Source of the DNA: Ignelater luminosus
Taxonomy: Eukaryota > Arthropoda > Insecta > Coleoptera > Elateridae
Direction: 5' to 3'
Length of the DNA stretch: 64,000 nt
Assembly: GCA_011009095.1 (NCBI GenBank)
Contig: VTPC01003914.1
Coordinates: 1 to 64,000, forward strand
Under the pieces are notes generated by a model that saw nothing but the letters and a program-made list of their open reading frames with translations, ran no database searches and was not told the origin of the DNA. A program made the position numbers and the translations under genes. Positions 38,855 to 52,112 of the stretch are shown here, in pieces. Each line of letters opens with the position of its first letter. Within the stretch, counting starts at the first letter, position 1.

Positions 38855-40303
38855 TATAGATCAGGCCTGTAGATTGATCTAAAAAATGGGTACTATTCGG
38901 AAATAAAGATTTATATGTAGATACCTCATCTTCAAAGTTAGAAAGCATCAGGCAAGCGTCTAAAAGCAATGTTAATCAAACAGATCTGTAACTATTTTAC
39001 TTACCAGGTTACTGCTATCTGTAGTCCTAATTTAAAATCTTTACTATTCTCAGCTTTTGAAATTTGCTAAGTTGTTTATGTTTTAATACAATATAGATGA
39101 TTCAAGGGTGTTGGTTACCTACATACCCTGTGTTTCAGAGCAGACGGAACATACATTTGACTCTATGCAAAATCTTCTAGTATTATTTAGAATATTCTAC
39201 CAACTCAAAAAAGTTAATAAATGGCAATGGTGTCCTTTCTTTGAAGTAAATTTCTTTGTAAAGGAAAAAATATGTTCCATCTTCCATAATACACAAACTG
39301 TAATTTGTAATTTTCTGAAAGAAGCTTTGATACATTTTCCAATTATTTCTACCATGTCAAAAACCATTATGGTATCTTACGACACCTTTCCAAGATCCGA
39401 CTTGACATACAAATATGTCAGCGTTTCCATCTTATATTTAACACAATATGTCCATATAGTTTAAACATGGGTGCATTGAGGAAAAAACAAAAAAAACGCA
39501 TTTTAGGTGCGATATTGTTTGCAAAAAAAGTGACATGGTAAAAGCAATAGAAACCAAGCTCAAAAATATTCACTATGCATCCATTCACAATTCTCGCTCC
39601 ACTTCATCAAGCATCCACTTCTCACTGAAATCAACTAAATGAACTCAACTCGTAAAAAGATAAAACGCCAATAAAATAATGTAATTAGATACTTTTATTT
39701 GCTACACAATATCCAAAAGAAACACAATTTTGACATTAACCATTTTACTGGCCAAATTTCGAGGCAAAGAACTGAACAAACAGGCAAGATTTTGTTTAAA
39801 CAGAAGAAAAGCAAAGTTAAAAAATTGCCCCATTTTGCCAACAAGATCAAAAATATGTTCAAAAAGAAGGTTCATTTCCTTGAACACGAAAATTAAGAAT
39901 CAAAGACTCATCAATATCCTTGCATTCTGATACTCTGAAGACTATATCTATAAGTTTATTGAGACCAACTTCTTTGTTTTGTTAATATAGAATATATTGA
40001 TTTACATTTGTGGAACGATAGGGCGTCATCATTTGTTATTACATCAATATTTTTCAATTCGAAACAATACAAAATAAATCTTCTGAACTGTCTTTTATTA
40101 TTGTGACTAAAAATATAAAAAATGTTATACAGAATCCAAATAAGGAAATACGTGCAATTTATTTCAACAAACGCAAAACTTGACAAATACATTCTCCAGA
40201 GCATAATTAACCAAATATTACAAACACGCCCACGTATCCAATAAATACTTACCGCTAAAACTGTAACAGGTTTCTATTTATAATACATTAGCACAGCTCA
40301 GCA

Positions 40304-40332
40304 ACTTACCTGGAACAAAAGAAAACAACATT
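40304..40332 (-). promoter_or_regulatory. Recursive (ratchet) splice site 1
   Basis: Minus strand: a pyrimidine-rich acceptor ending TTTTCTTTTGTTCCAG (to 40310) is directly followed by donor GTAAGT (40309-40304), with no exon between. A branch-point-like TATTAATG lies just upstream. This is the exact architecture of a ratchet point. It sits about 19.9 kb upstream of the first recognised PPP4R1 exon and in its orientation. Confidence 0.7.
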
Positions 40333-41659
40333 AATACCATTTTCCACGAAATTCCTCTCACTTATGACAAATACAAAATTTTTGTAAATCATGAAAAAGG
40401 CTTAAATCATACTTCCAGGAAAATAAATACACTCAACTAACTCCCCAAAAATGGAAAGCAATCAATGAGTGCTTTTTACTAGAAAACATGAAATCACTTT
40501 ATTAACTGCAGATTTTATCGCAAACTATTATATTATGGAAAATTATGAAATTATAATAACTTTCCTGTGATTATCCTGTTTTTAATACAATAGACATGTT
40601 TAAAACAGTTAACAAAAAAATTGAAAGTAATACTAATTCTCTGAAATGAGAATTCTGAAAACTTAACTTCATAATGACTCTGTTATCTAAGTACTAAAAC
40701 CAATAACGGAAGTTTTAAAAAAACTTAAAATAACATCAATTAAAATTGAAAAACTTTAAAATACGTATTAAAACCTTAATTAAAACTAATTACAAATCTT
40801 AATAACAAGTTGATTGTGTAAATTTTCATGTCATGTTGCACTATCAGAACAAGGGAACGTCAACAACAAACATAACCTATTGATCTGTTTACTGTTAATG
40901 TTGTTTTCAAGTTGTTCAAAAGTCCTTTTGTTCAGAAAACACGACATTAAAATTTATGCTAGATTATAAAACACGAAAAAAAATTTTTTTTATTTATTAT
41001 TGGTTGCTAAATGGAAAACTTTGATTTTTGGGCATTTGAAGCTAGTAAATTTACGAATCTATTCATTTGTTTATATCCCGTAGGAAGCCTCCTACACCAT
41101 CTTATTATAGCAGAACAGAACCAAGCTCAAGTCTGATATGACAAAATCCGATTTTTAACTCTCTAACGGAATTACAAGGCATAATTTTTAGACTTGCTAT
41201 AGCAAAACCGACTCAAGAATTTAATTGATCACAAGAATTGGAATTGCTAGTACTACTATCAACAGATTATAGAATGTGACCTCTCTGTGGGCAAATTGAA
41301 GTTTATCAATGAATGTCAATAACAACAAAACTACTATAAATGGAAATATTATACCTAGATAGATATAAGAACCTTCTCCTAAGATCTACAACTTGGTATG
41401 ATGTTCACTTGTTTTTTCAATCCTTGTCTTGATAGTTCATTGAGGTAACGAGCCAGGATACGGTTAAACGCATTACATCAAAACGGAGCCTCCAACTAAT
41501 ATAGACAAGAATAATCACGGATACAAAAGAGCAAATAAATATTAAGTAGACAAAAATTTAGCAGTTAATCTCTTCTTTAGTCATCAAACAGTAAATTAAA
41601 AAGTTCGAATGAGGAAGAATCGCAATCACAAGAATAGATAGTGATAATGGTGGAAAACG

Positions 41660-42500
41660 GCAGACGGCACGAAACCAGTCGTCGGCTGTAATATAGATTT
41701 GTAGATGAGTAAGTCCGGTTGCGGTGACATGGATCTCGAAACCCAGGCGGTTGTATAAGACACTTTTCTATCCAACGTTCTAGAGCCCTCGATCCAAGTG
41801 GCAACCGAAGTGTAGGTTGAGGCAGCTCACATACCAGTCCCAAATGTCCAAAATGATGCACCAGCCTTGATCTTCAAAAGTCCGGTATAAGGCGGGAAAA
41901 AGCAGAAAGTGGAAGAGTCTTCGTCAGATGTAGAGAAACCGTAATCAAAACGAGTCCAGTCGTCGGCTGTGATATTGATTTATAGATAGTATGTCTACTC
42001 GCGGTGACATGAAGTTCGAAGCCCATGCTGTGCACAACGCCATCCAACGTTCCAGAGCCCACCACCCAGGTGGCGACCGAAGTGTTGCAACAACTCGCAG
42101 ACCAACTCCAAATCTCCAAAATGGTGCACCAGTCCAATTCTTGTCCGAACCCTTAAGTGATGTATTAGGCAGGAAGAAGCAGAAAGTGGAAGTCTTCGTC
42201 AGATGTACAGAAATCGTAGTCAAAACGAGTCCAGTAGTCTGCTGTGATATTGATTCATAGATAGTATGTCTGTTCGCGGTGACAGAGTTCGAAGACCAGG
42301 CTATGCACAACACCATCCAACGTTCCAGAGCCCAAGACCCAGGTGGCGACCGAAGTGTTGCGGCAGCTCGCAGACCAACCCCAAATGTCCAAAATGATGC
42401 ACCAGCTTTGATCTTCAAAAGTCCGGTATAAGGCGGGAAGAAGCAGAAAGTGGAAGAGTCTTCGTCAAATACAGAGAAACCGTAGTTAAAACGAGTCCGT
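41660..42500. repeat. Tandem repeat, three units of about 275-280 bp
   Basis: Units start near 41676, 41956 and 42228, each with an AGTCGTCGGCTGT-like start, then CATCCAACGTTCCAGAGCCC, GTGGCGACCGAAGTGTTG, CCAAAATGATGCACCAG and GAAGCAGAAAGTGGAAG. GC-richer than the surroundings. Long open frames on both strands (for example minus 42418-41945) are products of the repeat and show duplicated peptides; I do not regard them as genes. Likely a satellite or minisatellite fragment. Confidence 0.85.
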
Positions 42501-43049
42501 AGAGAACGTGAACAACGAACAACCTAAATTCAGGCAACCCACACTGGTCCTAAATCACAAAAAGCTGGCCAAAAGTAAAAACCAAATTTTAAATGTCAGG
42601 AATTTTAGTTTTTAGGTTGTATATTTGGATGTTTAAAGTGTCAAATTCCGTGCAAACATCTGTCGGTTTGTGATGACTGTGAAAGAGGGACGCAGTTTAA
42701 AAGAGCCACTTGATCGGTCCGAACGTATTGAAAACAAATCTCCAAAATAAGGTATTGTTTGAAGTAGTGCTGTTTCATTAATTATTAACCTCTTTTGAAG
42801 ATTTAAAATGGATCAGTCTGATAAAGATACGTAGAATTATAATTGAAATAAGTGATGTGTTGAAAACAAAAATTAAAATTACCACAATCCAAATTTTTCA
42901 AAACAATCATAAAAAAAGAGAAAAACTTCACAATTTACAAATGTAGAAAAACAACTGAATTCTACAGAATTCTGTGACGATCTTGATTACCCCATATATG
43001 TAATTCAATAAACTAACATAACTGACAAAGAACAGCTGCCAAAATACTT

Positions 43050-43400
43050 ATTGGTATGATGGAATTCATTTTCAGACCAATCGAGCGATTCAAAAAAATC
43101 TTGTACGCCATATTAGATTTTTAAATTTTGACTTCTAAATCATAATTAGCGACCTCAGAAATATAATGATATTCATTTTGAGCCCAACCAAGCGACTCAA
43201 AAACATTTTGTCCGCCATATTGAATCCGACATTTTGTATTTTTAAATTTTGACTTCTAAATCGTAATTAGCGACCTCAGAAATATGATAAAATTCATTTT
43301 CAGCCCAATCGAGCAACTCAAAAAAATCTTTTCCGCCATTTTGAATTTTTAGATTTTGAGTTCTAAACCGTAATCAGTGACCTCGGAAACCCCAATATGT
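43050..43400. repeat. Tandem repeat, three units of about 107-121 bp
   Basis: The unit contains AATTCATTTTCAGCCCAATC, GAGCGACTCAAAAA, TTGTCCGCCATATTG, TTTTGACTTCTAAATCGTAA and GCGACCTCAGAAATATGAT. The GCGACCTCAG anchor falls at about 43149, 43270 and (as GTGACCTCGG) 43377. The last unit is the most diverged. Different family from the 42-kb array 550 bp away. Confidence 0.8.
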
Positions 43401-45739
43401 AAATCTTCGTGGGCGTAGAACAACGTCTTTATATTTTGACCAAGTTTTCGTGATTTCAGACCACTGCAATGTCTGGAACGCCGTTTCAAAGATTCGAAGT
43501 GTCGTCGCTCAATGATGAGTTTAGTGTCAAACCACCGCCAAGCTACAGTGACGAAGCTTTTCTCGAAAAATATTTAAGATGACCAGAGCAATTTAATGGC
43601 CGAGGTGGTGGAAAGTGGTATCGGACGAACGAAACACCCGATATATTTCTCCATCATTTAGAAATCAGATCAGATCAAATACTAAATCAACATCTAAGCA
43701 TAATTGACATCTTCTATGATTAAATCTAAGATAGCCATGTTATATCATACATTTTACACAATCTTGAGTAAACCAGACATCTCAACTCACAAGCAGATAG
43801 GGATACCTCTCAAGTCAAAATTAACTAGATTTCTACATAAACTGTATCATTTTCAGATCCAGGGTGTCAAACCATCGCTTGGAAGTCTTTATCCTCCGAT
43901 ATCTCAGAAACAACGTGTAATCTCGGAATGAGATTCTTTGGTAGCTGTACAGATTTTTGGATCGATAATCTCAGTAAGATACGAAATTTAAGATGAGGTC
44001 AATAATTCTTCGAATTTGCATTCGATTTATAAAATAGAATTGCCTCCGTACTTTTCCCTACGATGGGGCGTTTTTGGGTAATGCAGAATTCTCTCCAAAA
44101 TTTGTACATGTTACAACGGAATATAAATTCACTTGTTTCTTTTCCATGCTGTATGGTTATTTTGAAAAAGTAAACGAAACCCTACTAGAGTAAAAAAAAT
44201 CGAACTTTCTAAGATCATAGACACCCTGAGACGCCCTGTACAATCAAGAAAAGAAAAATCTGTTTACACTGGAAAAGAAAGTTATTTGAAACTGATAGTC
44301 TTCTATTTATGAAGAGCAACAGGGTCTTCTTTCCTCGCTGATTTTTCCGAGCCCGTTCCCTTTGCGGTTGTTTCGCTCAATAGTGGGTAGGGACAGTGGG
44401 AATCTCGTTATCTCAGTAAATGGTGCATACACAATAATTCTTTTTTCTAATAAATCACCATCATCGAATATTTTCTCTTCTAATGGCGGTTTTAACTGTA
44501 AGAGGTTTCTGAGGCCTATACAATTAGATTTGTAAATTGTTTCTGTCTAGTATAAACATCATGAACCCTCGTTATTTTTATAAAAATGAATTTCACTTCA
44601 ACTCTGTTTGAGAAAAATTGACTTCTAGATATTTTGTCAAATAGCAATGTCACATTTTTGGGCAAACAAAAAAAACCAACCAAAGCCTTGAAAATAAAAA
44701 GAGAGACTGTACCTAATAGCAACTTTCAATTTTAACAAAACAAATATTGGAAAACAAGCTATAGAGAGACACTGACATACCAAAGCTCCGGATTAGAGAA
44801 AACTAGAATTTTGCTGAAATAAGAATGTTACCACAAGATCAAGCAACTGGAATGAGGATTTACTGAATAAAAGTCAAGTGTCTAGGTATATTCAAAGAAT
44901 AAAAATTTTTATTCAAAAAAGAAATTGAAATCTATCATCATAATGCATTTTAGGTAAATTACAATTAAAATCGAAAAGAATTCATAAAGAGAGATAGTAT
45001 ATAACTATATTGATATTGAAATGCAAATTACATACTTACGTTAAAGAATTCAACAGATCTTTACATTACATTCAAAGCATATGTGGATAATGGTTCTGAA
45101 TCAAACTTTATTACAGATTAGTTAAGTGAAAATTAAATTCGGATACTACAAAAATATTAATTGTTTTTTGAACAAAACGATGAAGTATTTCTAAGTTTGA
45201 GAAACACTGATTTCGATTGTTTTAATAATTGCTAGTTATTTAATGACGAGATAGAATTATACGAGCTACAAAATAGCAGGTTGGGAACTAACAAAACAAT
45301 AACAGGCAATAGAAAAGGAAGTCAAGACCGATAAGGAATTCTATGAATGTGTCGATATTACAAATCTGTGACTATATGAATTATTAATCTTGAAAACAAA
45401 ACACTTCCTAATTTCATTATTTACTCAAGTTTTTCCAACTTCTATATTTTGTTGACAAAAAACTATATCAATATCAATTATATTAGAGCAAGTCATAATA
45501 AATATCTTCGAGGTTTATTTAAAATTCTCAATTTCAATTTTAAGTTGAATAAAGACAAAAATAACAAAGAAATGAAATCCTATAAAATCTGTTAAGTGTA
45601 AAAACTATTAAAAACCAGTAGAAATTCTCAAAGAACATTGAAAGACATTAACCGTTTTAGCATAACTACAATTAATTGCAAAATTCTCCCAGGTCGTACA
45701 CTAATGAGATCCCGTTGGTTTGAAAACTTGTAATTGGAC

Positions 45740-46166
45740 ACATTTAAACAGCTCACTTGCTCAAAAAGAACGGATCGTTCTCGAAAAACGTTCCACATGC
45801 AGTTGGAATGCGGAGATGGAATCTTGAAGTGTTAGCAAAGACAACCGATGTTGTGGACGATCCGGAGCCGAGTAGTATTTTATGCAGACATTCCCGGAAC
45901 AATCCGGAGCGTTGACCCGCGGTTCCACCTGTCGCGCGTGCCTTCATTCAAGCATTTCTTTTCTGACGGCAACATCTCTGCGAGTTTTAACTGATCAATC
46001 AGTAGATTTTCCGATTATAAATGATGATTTCTTCATTTTCAAGCCTAAATTGATGGAGCTGCACTGGAAACACCTTGTCGTATCGATCGCCTCTAAACTA
46101 AGCTACACTACAGCGTGTATAGTGTGTGGCACTTTTATCTGTGGAATTCCTATTGAGATCAATTAA
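45740..46166 (+). other. GC-rich patch with unassigned 94-codon frame
   Basis: The left half (45740-45960) is GC/CpG-rich (GGATCGTTCTCG, GATCCGGAGCCGAG, GTCGCGCGTGCC). A plus-strand ATG at 45882 opens 94 codons (MQTFPEQSGALTRGSTCRAC onward, ending IPIEIN). No family is recognised. The residues encoded by the AT-rich half look random. More likely a regulatory patch or chance frame than a gene. Confidence 0.2.
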
Positions 46167-48436
46167 AAAATAAAAGATAAATATGCATATTTAGCGCTAT
46201 AAAAAAAGTAAGACAATTTTTTTAAACATGACTTTTGTTGTTTCAGCGTCAATCAAGATTTTCGGCATCTTGTAATTATGGAAATGGCCGTTATTTTGTC
46301 AAGATATACAACAACTGCAAATTCCAGATTAAAATTTCTTTTTCCTTTTACAAATTACTATTGGATAGGAAAACGAGAATAATAATTGTGATAAAACGAC
46401 GATTACGATCATTTAATAATAAAAGAACATGCTAAATGTCGTTTATTTCGAAATTTACTCGAATATAACTGAAAAATCTCCAATACTGTTTCAGAATAAT
46501 TGCTTTGCATGTTGAAAATGACTTCGCAAGGTAACCAAACAGCCGGATGTCAAAAACATGACATGCATATATACTTCTTTCATTTACTACTTGGAAATTT
46601 TTGTGAACGGTTGTTCCATCCGCAATCGTGTTAATGCAGAATTCAATATTGCTGTACATTCCCCAACATACGAATGGTTTTATTGTTCTTTTTAAAATAC
46701 AACCATGATTGATTTCCTCAATGAATTTCTAGGAAATACCAAGATTCGAGAATTAACTGTACTGTAGAGCTATTCAATTTATTATCAGCTTCCTGTGCTG
46801 TTCTTTTATCAGTAATTTCCTTCAACATTCTTAAACTTGGTTAACTACTAACGTACCTACTTAACTTTATTATAGTTACAATGTCATCGATACTAGGAAC
46901 AATTATTATTATCAACCTCCTCATTCTCCAGAACGGATATACTGATTTGTATTTGTATTGCTTCAAATTCTTTTACACTAATAATAGAAATTATCTCTAC
47001 AAAAATATTTTTATTTTTACAAAATCTGACAATTTTGCAAATCAGGACTAAATAGACCTTGATTTGTTTAAGTAAGTAACGAAAGTATCCAAAGTGGATC
47101 TATTCTACTTAAAAATCAAAGAAGGTAGTATTGAATCATCGTTCTAACTGAGCAAAACTTCCGAAAAATTTCATTAATTTTGTTTTTCTATAGTCTTGTT
47201 ATTACCATGCGATTGTTAATGTTGCAAGGCTTTGGTCCAACATGAGCCTGATTACACCTAATGTGCCCATTAATAATTATCCCAAGTTCATCATTCTCAG
47301 GGAAAATTTTTAAAATACACCCTTCGAATCAATTCCATCCACTGATTGCTCAAAGTTGACACATTTCCACTTTCTGTTTAATTTTGACAAAGGCTGAATT
47401 TTTCTCGGTGACGTTGACTTGGTAGAACGATGATCTCAAACTAACTCATTTTCATATTTCGCAAATAGGAGGAAAGAAAAGCAATAAAAATATCGGTTGA
47501 GGAGATCCATTGAGAACATCGGTTGCTCTTGCGTATCTATCGTATAAATAATTTATTTTTCCTTTCGGCTGCTACAGCAACAAAAAAAACTTTGGGCTAG
47601 ATTAGTTGACCTTAGAACGTTTTTTCCCAAGAATACAAGTAACTCACTCTTATCAAGCGACATTTCTTCTCGCCTTTAAAAAAAATTAAAATTTGTTAGT
47701 TGACCTGAACTTGAGAATCGTCTACAAAACCAAGAAGCCAAAAAGATGAGTAAGGATATTTTTGACATAATAGTGGTACCATAACAGTAAATATGACAAG
47801 AAAGCACATCTCAACTTCTAACCGAGTATACTCTTGCAAATTCATGTCTGCTGTGTCTTTACAGCACCAAGCGACTAGCTAAAGAAATATCCCAGTGTTT
47901 CGCTTCAAAACAACAGTCAAGGTAATACAGATTTTAAAGGTATAAGACTAGTTCGTCCAAACAGGAAAACTCTTGAGATATTGCTACCAAAAAAAATATC
48001 TCTACATAAAAAAATCAAACAGAAACGTAACTTCAGCGCCAAAATCTTTTTGATGATCCTGCTTCTCTGCGAGAAGTTTCTAAACCTAAAGAAACTGAAC
48101 TCAACATAATTTCTTTCTCCAGAAAAGAAGAGCAACTTTCAACTTTGTTGTTCTTCGAGAAAGAATTATTTTCATCAACCATCAGCTTTCGAGATTATTA
48201 CTTTGTCCAAGTCCAAAAGTTGCTCGAGGAAACAAACTCGAAGCAATTTCGAAAATCCCATAAGAATAATACAACAATTATTAAGAAAAGATTGTTATCG
48301 TTCTTTCTTATCCTCATCTGTTTTTTCCCAGTACTACTCGATTCGGTTTCAGTAAACAAAATAGTTTTTCCAAACGAGGGCAACGCTGAAAATTCTTGGA
48401 TAAAAGAAAACTACTATAGATACAACAAAAATTTAT

Positions 48437-49380
48437 TTATAATTTTGCAAAGTATTCTCCCTCGTGCTCAATACCTTTGTTCACGCGGCAAAACCAATTA
48501 GAGAAAACCTCACGGAACACATTTTTCGGAATTGCCTCCACTTCCTCAACAAATTCTGTTACTGCTTCTTCTGGGGGTGAAACTGTGCGTCCACGAATTT
48601 TCTTTTTTATCTCTGGGAAACGGAAAAGGTCGAAGGGGGCAAAATCTGGATTGTACGGTGGATGTCCTACCAATTTGACTTTTGATCTTTCCAGAAACTC
48701 ACGGGCTCGAGCAGCAGAATGGGCAGTGGCATTGTCATGGTGTAAACAAATTCCTCGCAAACCGGCTTTTGGTCGATTTCAATTTTTTGAAATATTTTGC
48801 GTAGACATTGGGTAATGTACCACTCATTATTAACGGTTCTTTTATCCTCTAAAGTGTCGATTGGGTCTTTAATTCTGGGTCAAATTGGTAAATCCAAGAC
48901 TCGTTCCTAGTAATGATGTCAAAAATTCGCTTGGATGAACCATTTTGATAATCTTCAATCATTTTTTGGCATCATTCCATACATGCATTTTTTGTTTGTT
49001 AGACAGAAATTTGGGGACCCAACGCGAGAAAAGCTTACGAAGACCTAAGTGTAAGATTTTATTTACAGCTCTCGAACCAATATTTAAACTCGCCTGTATT
49101 CAACAATAACTAATTCGTCTGTCTTGATTCACAAGATTCCTCACTCTGACGATGTTTTCATCAGTAACTGCAGTTGGTGGCCGACCGCTGCGCTCTTCAT
49201 CATTTAACGATTTTCTAACACGTTTAAATTCGGCATACCAACCAAAAATTGTTAAGCGTAATGGAAAAGAATCGGGAAATGCTGTTGACAATCTTTCCAA
49301 GAACTTTTTTTCTCCTTCCAATCTCCCTGTCACATAAACCTTGTCAACATTGACAAGCAAAAATCTTTCATGTTTCGATC
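48437..49380 (-). pseudogene. Broken mariner transposase
   Basis: Minus strand. The N-terminal part (49360-49100) has EFKRVRKSLNDEERSGRPP and TDENIVRVRNLVNQDRRIS. The middle, in shifted frames, has LGLRKLFSRWVPKF and NESWIYQFDPELKTQS. The C-terminal part (48760-48437) has HHDNATAHSAA and HPPYNPDFAPFDLF. The second and third catalytic Asp keep the mariner D(34)D spacing, but the first (normally GDESW) reads NESW. Several frameshifts and stops make it inactive. Terminal inverted repeats were not identified. Confidence 0.9.
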
Positions 49381-50884
49381 ATGGAGGGTCTGTGATTTTG
49401 AACATATCGATGAAAATCATAAGATCGCAAACTAGGGAATCCCAAAATAAGCTTCCTTCTAATAAATGTAATGAAGACAATATGAAGGTACTAGTCTAGG
49501 CAATAAACTTGATACATCTTGTTCCAGACATTGTTTTCTGGAAATTTGGTCATCCATATTTATAGAAGCCAGATCTAAAGAGAACAATTAAGCAAAATCG
49601 TATTTACTCTTGACGGTCTCACTGCAGGAAGTTTCAAAGTAGTCATTAAGATTTTTGCTAAGGTTGATAATAGACGTAAAATGTCCACCCAAAACATCCG
49701 ATACCTAACAAGGAAATGAAGTTCATCAGGCAGTACATTTAGAATTTTGTTATTTTATAACAAACCAATCTAGGAGAGCAAAACTCAAACTGTCACAGCT
49801 TGGTAACGTTTGGTAATGAGATTGTGCAATCTTTCAAGGCAACTTACTTCTTGAAATCAGAAAATATACAAAATAATTTTGATCTTTTGATCTAATAGTA
49901 ACGTTTGGTGGTATTATTGATTTAAAACTATTTGGTGGATGAACTAATTTGGCTATTCATCGTTTTGAGCATTTCTGATTTGGCTTCATTTTTTTCCCAT
50001 TCCATCTTAGAATGAGGAAGATACTTTCAATGATTAACTAGAAGATTCTCAATTGCAACTTTGGTTGTAACAGGACATGATACTTAATTGCCGCTTAGTT
50101 TTCAGGAAATAAGCAAACCAATTCCAAAATCATCCTTGACATAGTACAACAAAAAGCGAACACATTCACAATTCAGCCAAGATTCCTAAATCCAAGACGC
50201 CTTAAGATATTTCTCTCTATTGTTCTCAGCGGTAACTTTGCAATTTAGATTGCAATACCTTAAAGATGACTATTCTCCTTGCGATGCTATTTTGTTTTTA
50301 ATCAACTATTTGCCATTAACATATGATTATGTAAAAACAATGTTTGTTTAGAATGTAAATGATACGTTGGTATGTTGATTTCAATATTTCGAAACAGTTG
50401 CAATCTTGTTATTAGAAAAGAATTCTGGTTTAGCGCATTTAGAATCTAAAACTATCAATCTAGATTAGAACAACAACAACTAAGATTCATTAAGATTCAA
50501 AGTGAGTGTTTTTAAACATGCACATTTTTTGCATAAAACTCTTCCGCAATTTTTGGTCATTTTGTCACCTCCGCGTGTATTTATAACCATCAAAACAAAA
50601 CATTTAAATAGTTTAGATATAGTAAACAGATTAGATTCGAAACAGTGAAGAATTTGCACATAAGATTAAGGTGGTTATGTACTAAATACTAAACGCGTGA
50701 GTAAATAAGTATCAATGTTAAATTACATGCATATGGATACACTTCGTGGCCATGAATGAAAATATTTAAAAGACTGCGTAAGAGTCCCAGGATGTTTACC
50801 GCTAGTTACATAGCATCTTTATATCTTTCGATATGCTATAAAGAGATATCTGATTTCTTATTCGCATTTTTAATTAAAATTTAC

Positions 50885-50934
50885 CTTATGTAATCGAAAC
50901 CTACGGAATCTTTCTTTTCCATAATGTTTGCCGA
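50885..50934 (-). CDS. Candidate N-terminal PPP4R1 exon (speculative)
   Basis: Minus strand, between acceptor AAATTTCAG (weak pyrimidine tract) and donor AAG then GTAAAT. It holds ATG at 50922 in good context (A at -3, G at +4) and encodes MEKKDSVGFDYI plus AG. Joined to the exon at 20407 it would give MEKKDSVGFDYIRQMV in frame, restoring the conserved Arg. No similarity to the vertebrate N-terminus is evident, and a rival frame with a matching phase exists at 46924-46857. Treat as a hypothesis. Confidence 0.2.
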
Positions 50935-51383
50935 CTGAAATTTATTTAATTTTTTATTGCAGTTTTTCTTTCTTGAATGGAACCAAAGAAGAGAAATGCT
51001 AAGACTGAGGAAGAGGAAAAATCTGGACCACTATAATTAGTTTTGAAAGTAAGAAAGAGGTCATCACGGCATGTAATTCACAGTCCACATTAAAATGATC
51101 ATAGGCTATGTCAAACAGGAAGTGACACGACATCGAATGGAATGCGAACGGTGAGTAACAGGCTGATCCCTATGTATGTATGAACGGACGACGTCATTAC
51201 TGTAGAGACTGTTAGATATGTGTCGTCATCTCATACTTCCCGTTTAATCAAATAACATTTATCGCCTCTATACAAATTTATATTAGATATAGAAACAGAT
51301 TAAAAAGCAATTTTATGTTATTTAGTTTGAATACAAGGGAAATCCTGCAGAAAACAATGTATTAGTTGTAAGAAAAATTTTAC

Positions 51384-51514
51384 TGGTATGGTTCATTCAG
51401 TGACGAGCACTCAAGTCTTAATACAATGAATAAATAATAAAAAAAAATTTTCGCCGAACTGTAAAGAACATCAAAGTCGATTGTGGATGCTCGTCGGTGA
51501 ATGAACTATAATAC
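51384..51514. repeat. Small inverted-repeat element
   Basis: The left GTTCATTCAGTGACGAGCAC and right GTGGATGCTCGTCGGTGAAT arms are imperfect inverse copies around an AT-rich spacer, about 130 bp in all. Likely a mini-MITE; family unknown. Confidence 0.5.
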
Positions 51515-51626
51515 GCACTATTGTACAGTTATCCAGATCATTTTTCTATTTGTAGAATTTAAAAATGACATTGCAATTATTCATTTTTAAAAATTCTCTT
51601 GAGGTCATTGAAGTGCATGATAAGAT

Positions 51627-52112
51627 TTGCAAAACCAAGATGAATATATGAACTCTGCTTTTTCAGATCTATCAATTGTATTCAATTCTGTATATTTTAG
51701 ATTTGGACTAATTTTAAGTGGGGTCGATTCTAAACAGAAAGACCGATTTTATATATTGGTTAGATTTAATTTTTTTCCCATGCAACAGATAATTTCATAC
51801 CACCTCACTCACCCAACTTGGGTGGTTTACAAGAAAGAAGCATTCATACAGACAAATATCTATCGAATGTCTATTTCACTTGTATTCAAGCCTGTTTTAA
51901 GCAATGATTTAAATGACCTCCAGGACACTGACCACATTTCAATTTTTTACAGCAGGCAGAAATTTCCTATTTCTACTACTTCAAACTTTTTTTTTGGGTG
52001 TACTTTGCAATTGAACAAAATATCACAATTATCTTTTGGTTACTTTAAAAAAAAAATAAAAGGGGTCTTCACTTTAAATATTTTAAAAATTTTCAAAATA
52101 AAATACTCATAA
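51627..52112 (+). other. Unassigned 161-codon open frame
   Basis: The longest unexplained open frame in the window. It starts with TTG rather than ATG (first ATG at codon 8). Composition is hydrophobic/aromatic and Lys-rich towards the end (FKKKIKG). No domain, splice context or codon bias indicates a gene, and frames of this size can occur by chance in such AT-rich DNA. Listed because of its length only. Confidence 0.12.

Noticed and set aside
40244..40275. Donor GTAAGT preceded by CCTGTTACAG and TTTTAGCG, resembling an 8-nt microexon, with TATAAATAG nearby
   Set aside because: The tract before the acceptor is not pyrimidine-rich and a coding reading would hit a stop; the ratchet site 60 bp away explains the region better.
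41577..42418. Long minus-strand open frames (94, 87 and 157 codons)
   Set aside because: They are translations of the tandem repeat; the same peptide segments recur in each unit.
50961..51157. Possible plus-strand exon with acceptor TTTTTTATTGCAG, short frame MEPKKRNAKTEEEEKSGPL and donor GTGAGT
   Set aside because: Only 19 codons, no neighbouring exons and no homology; kept out of the feature list.
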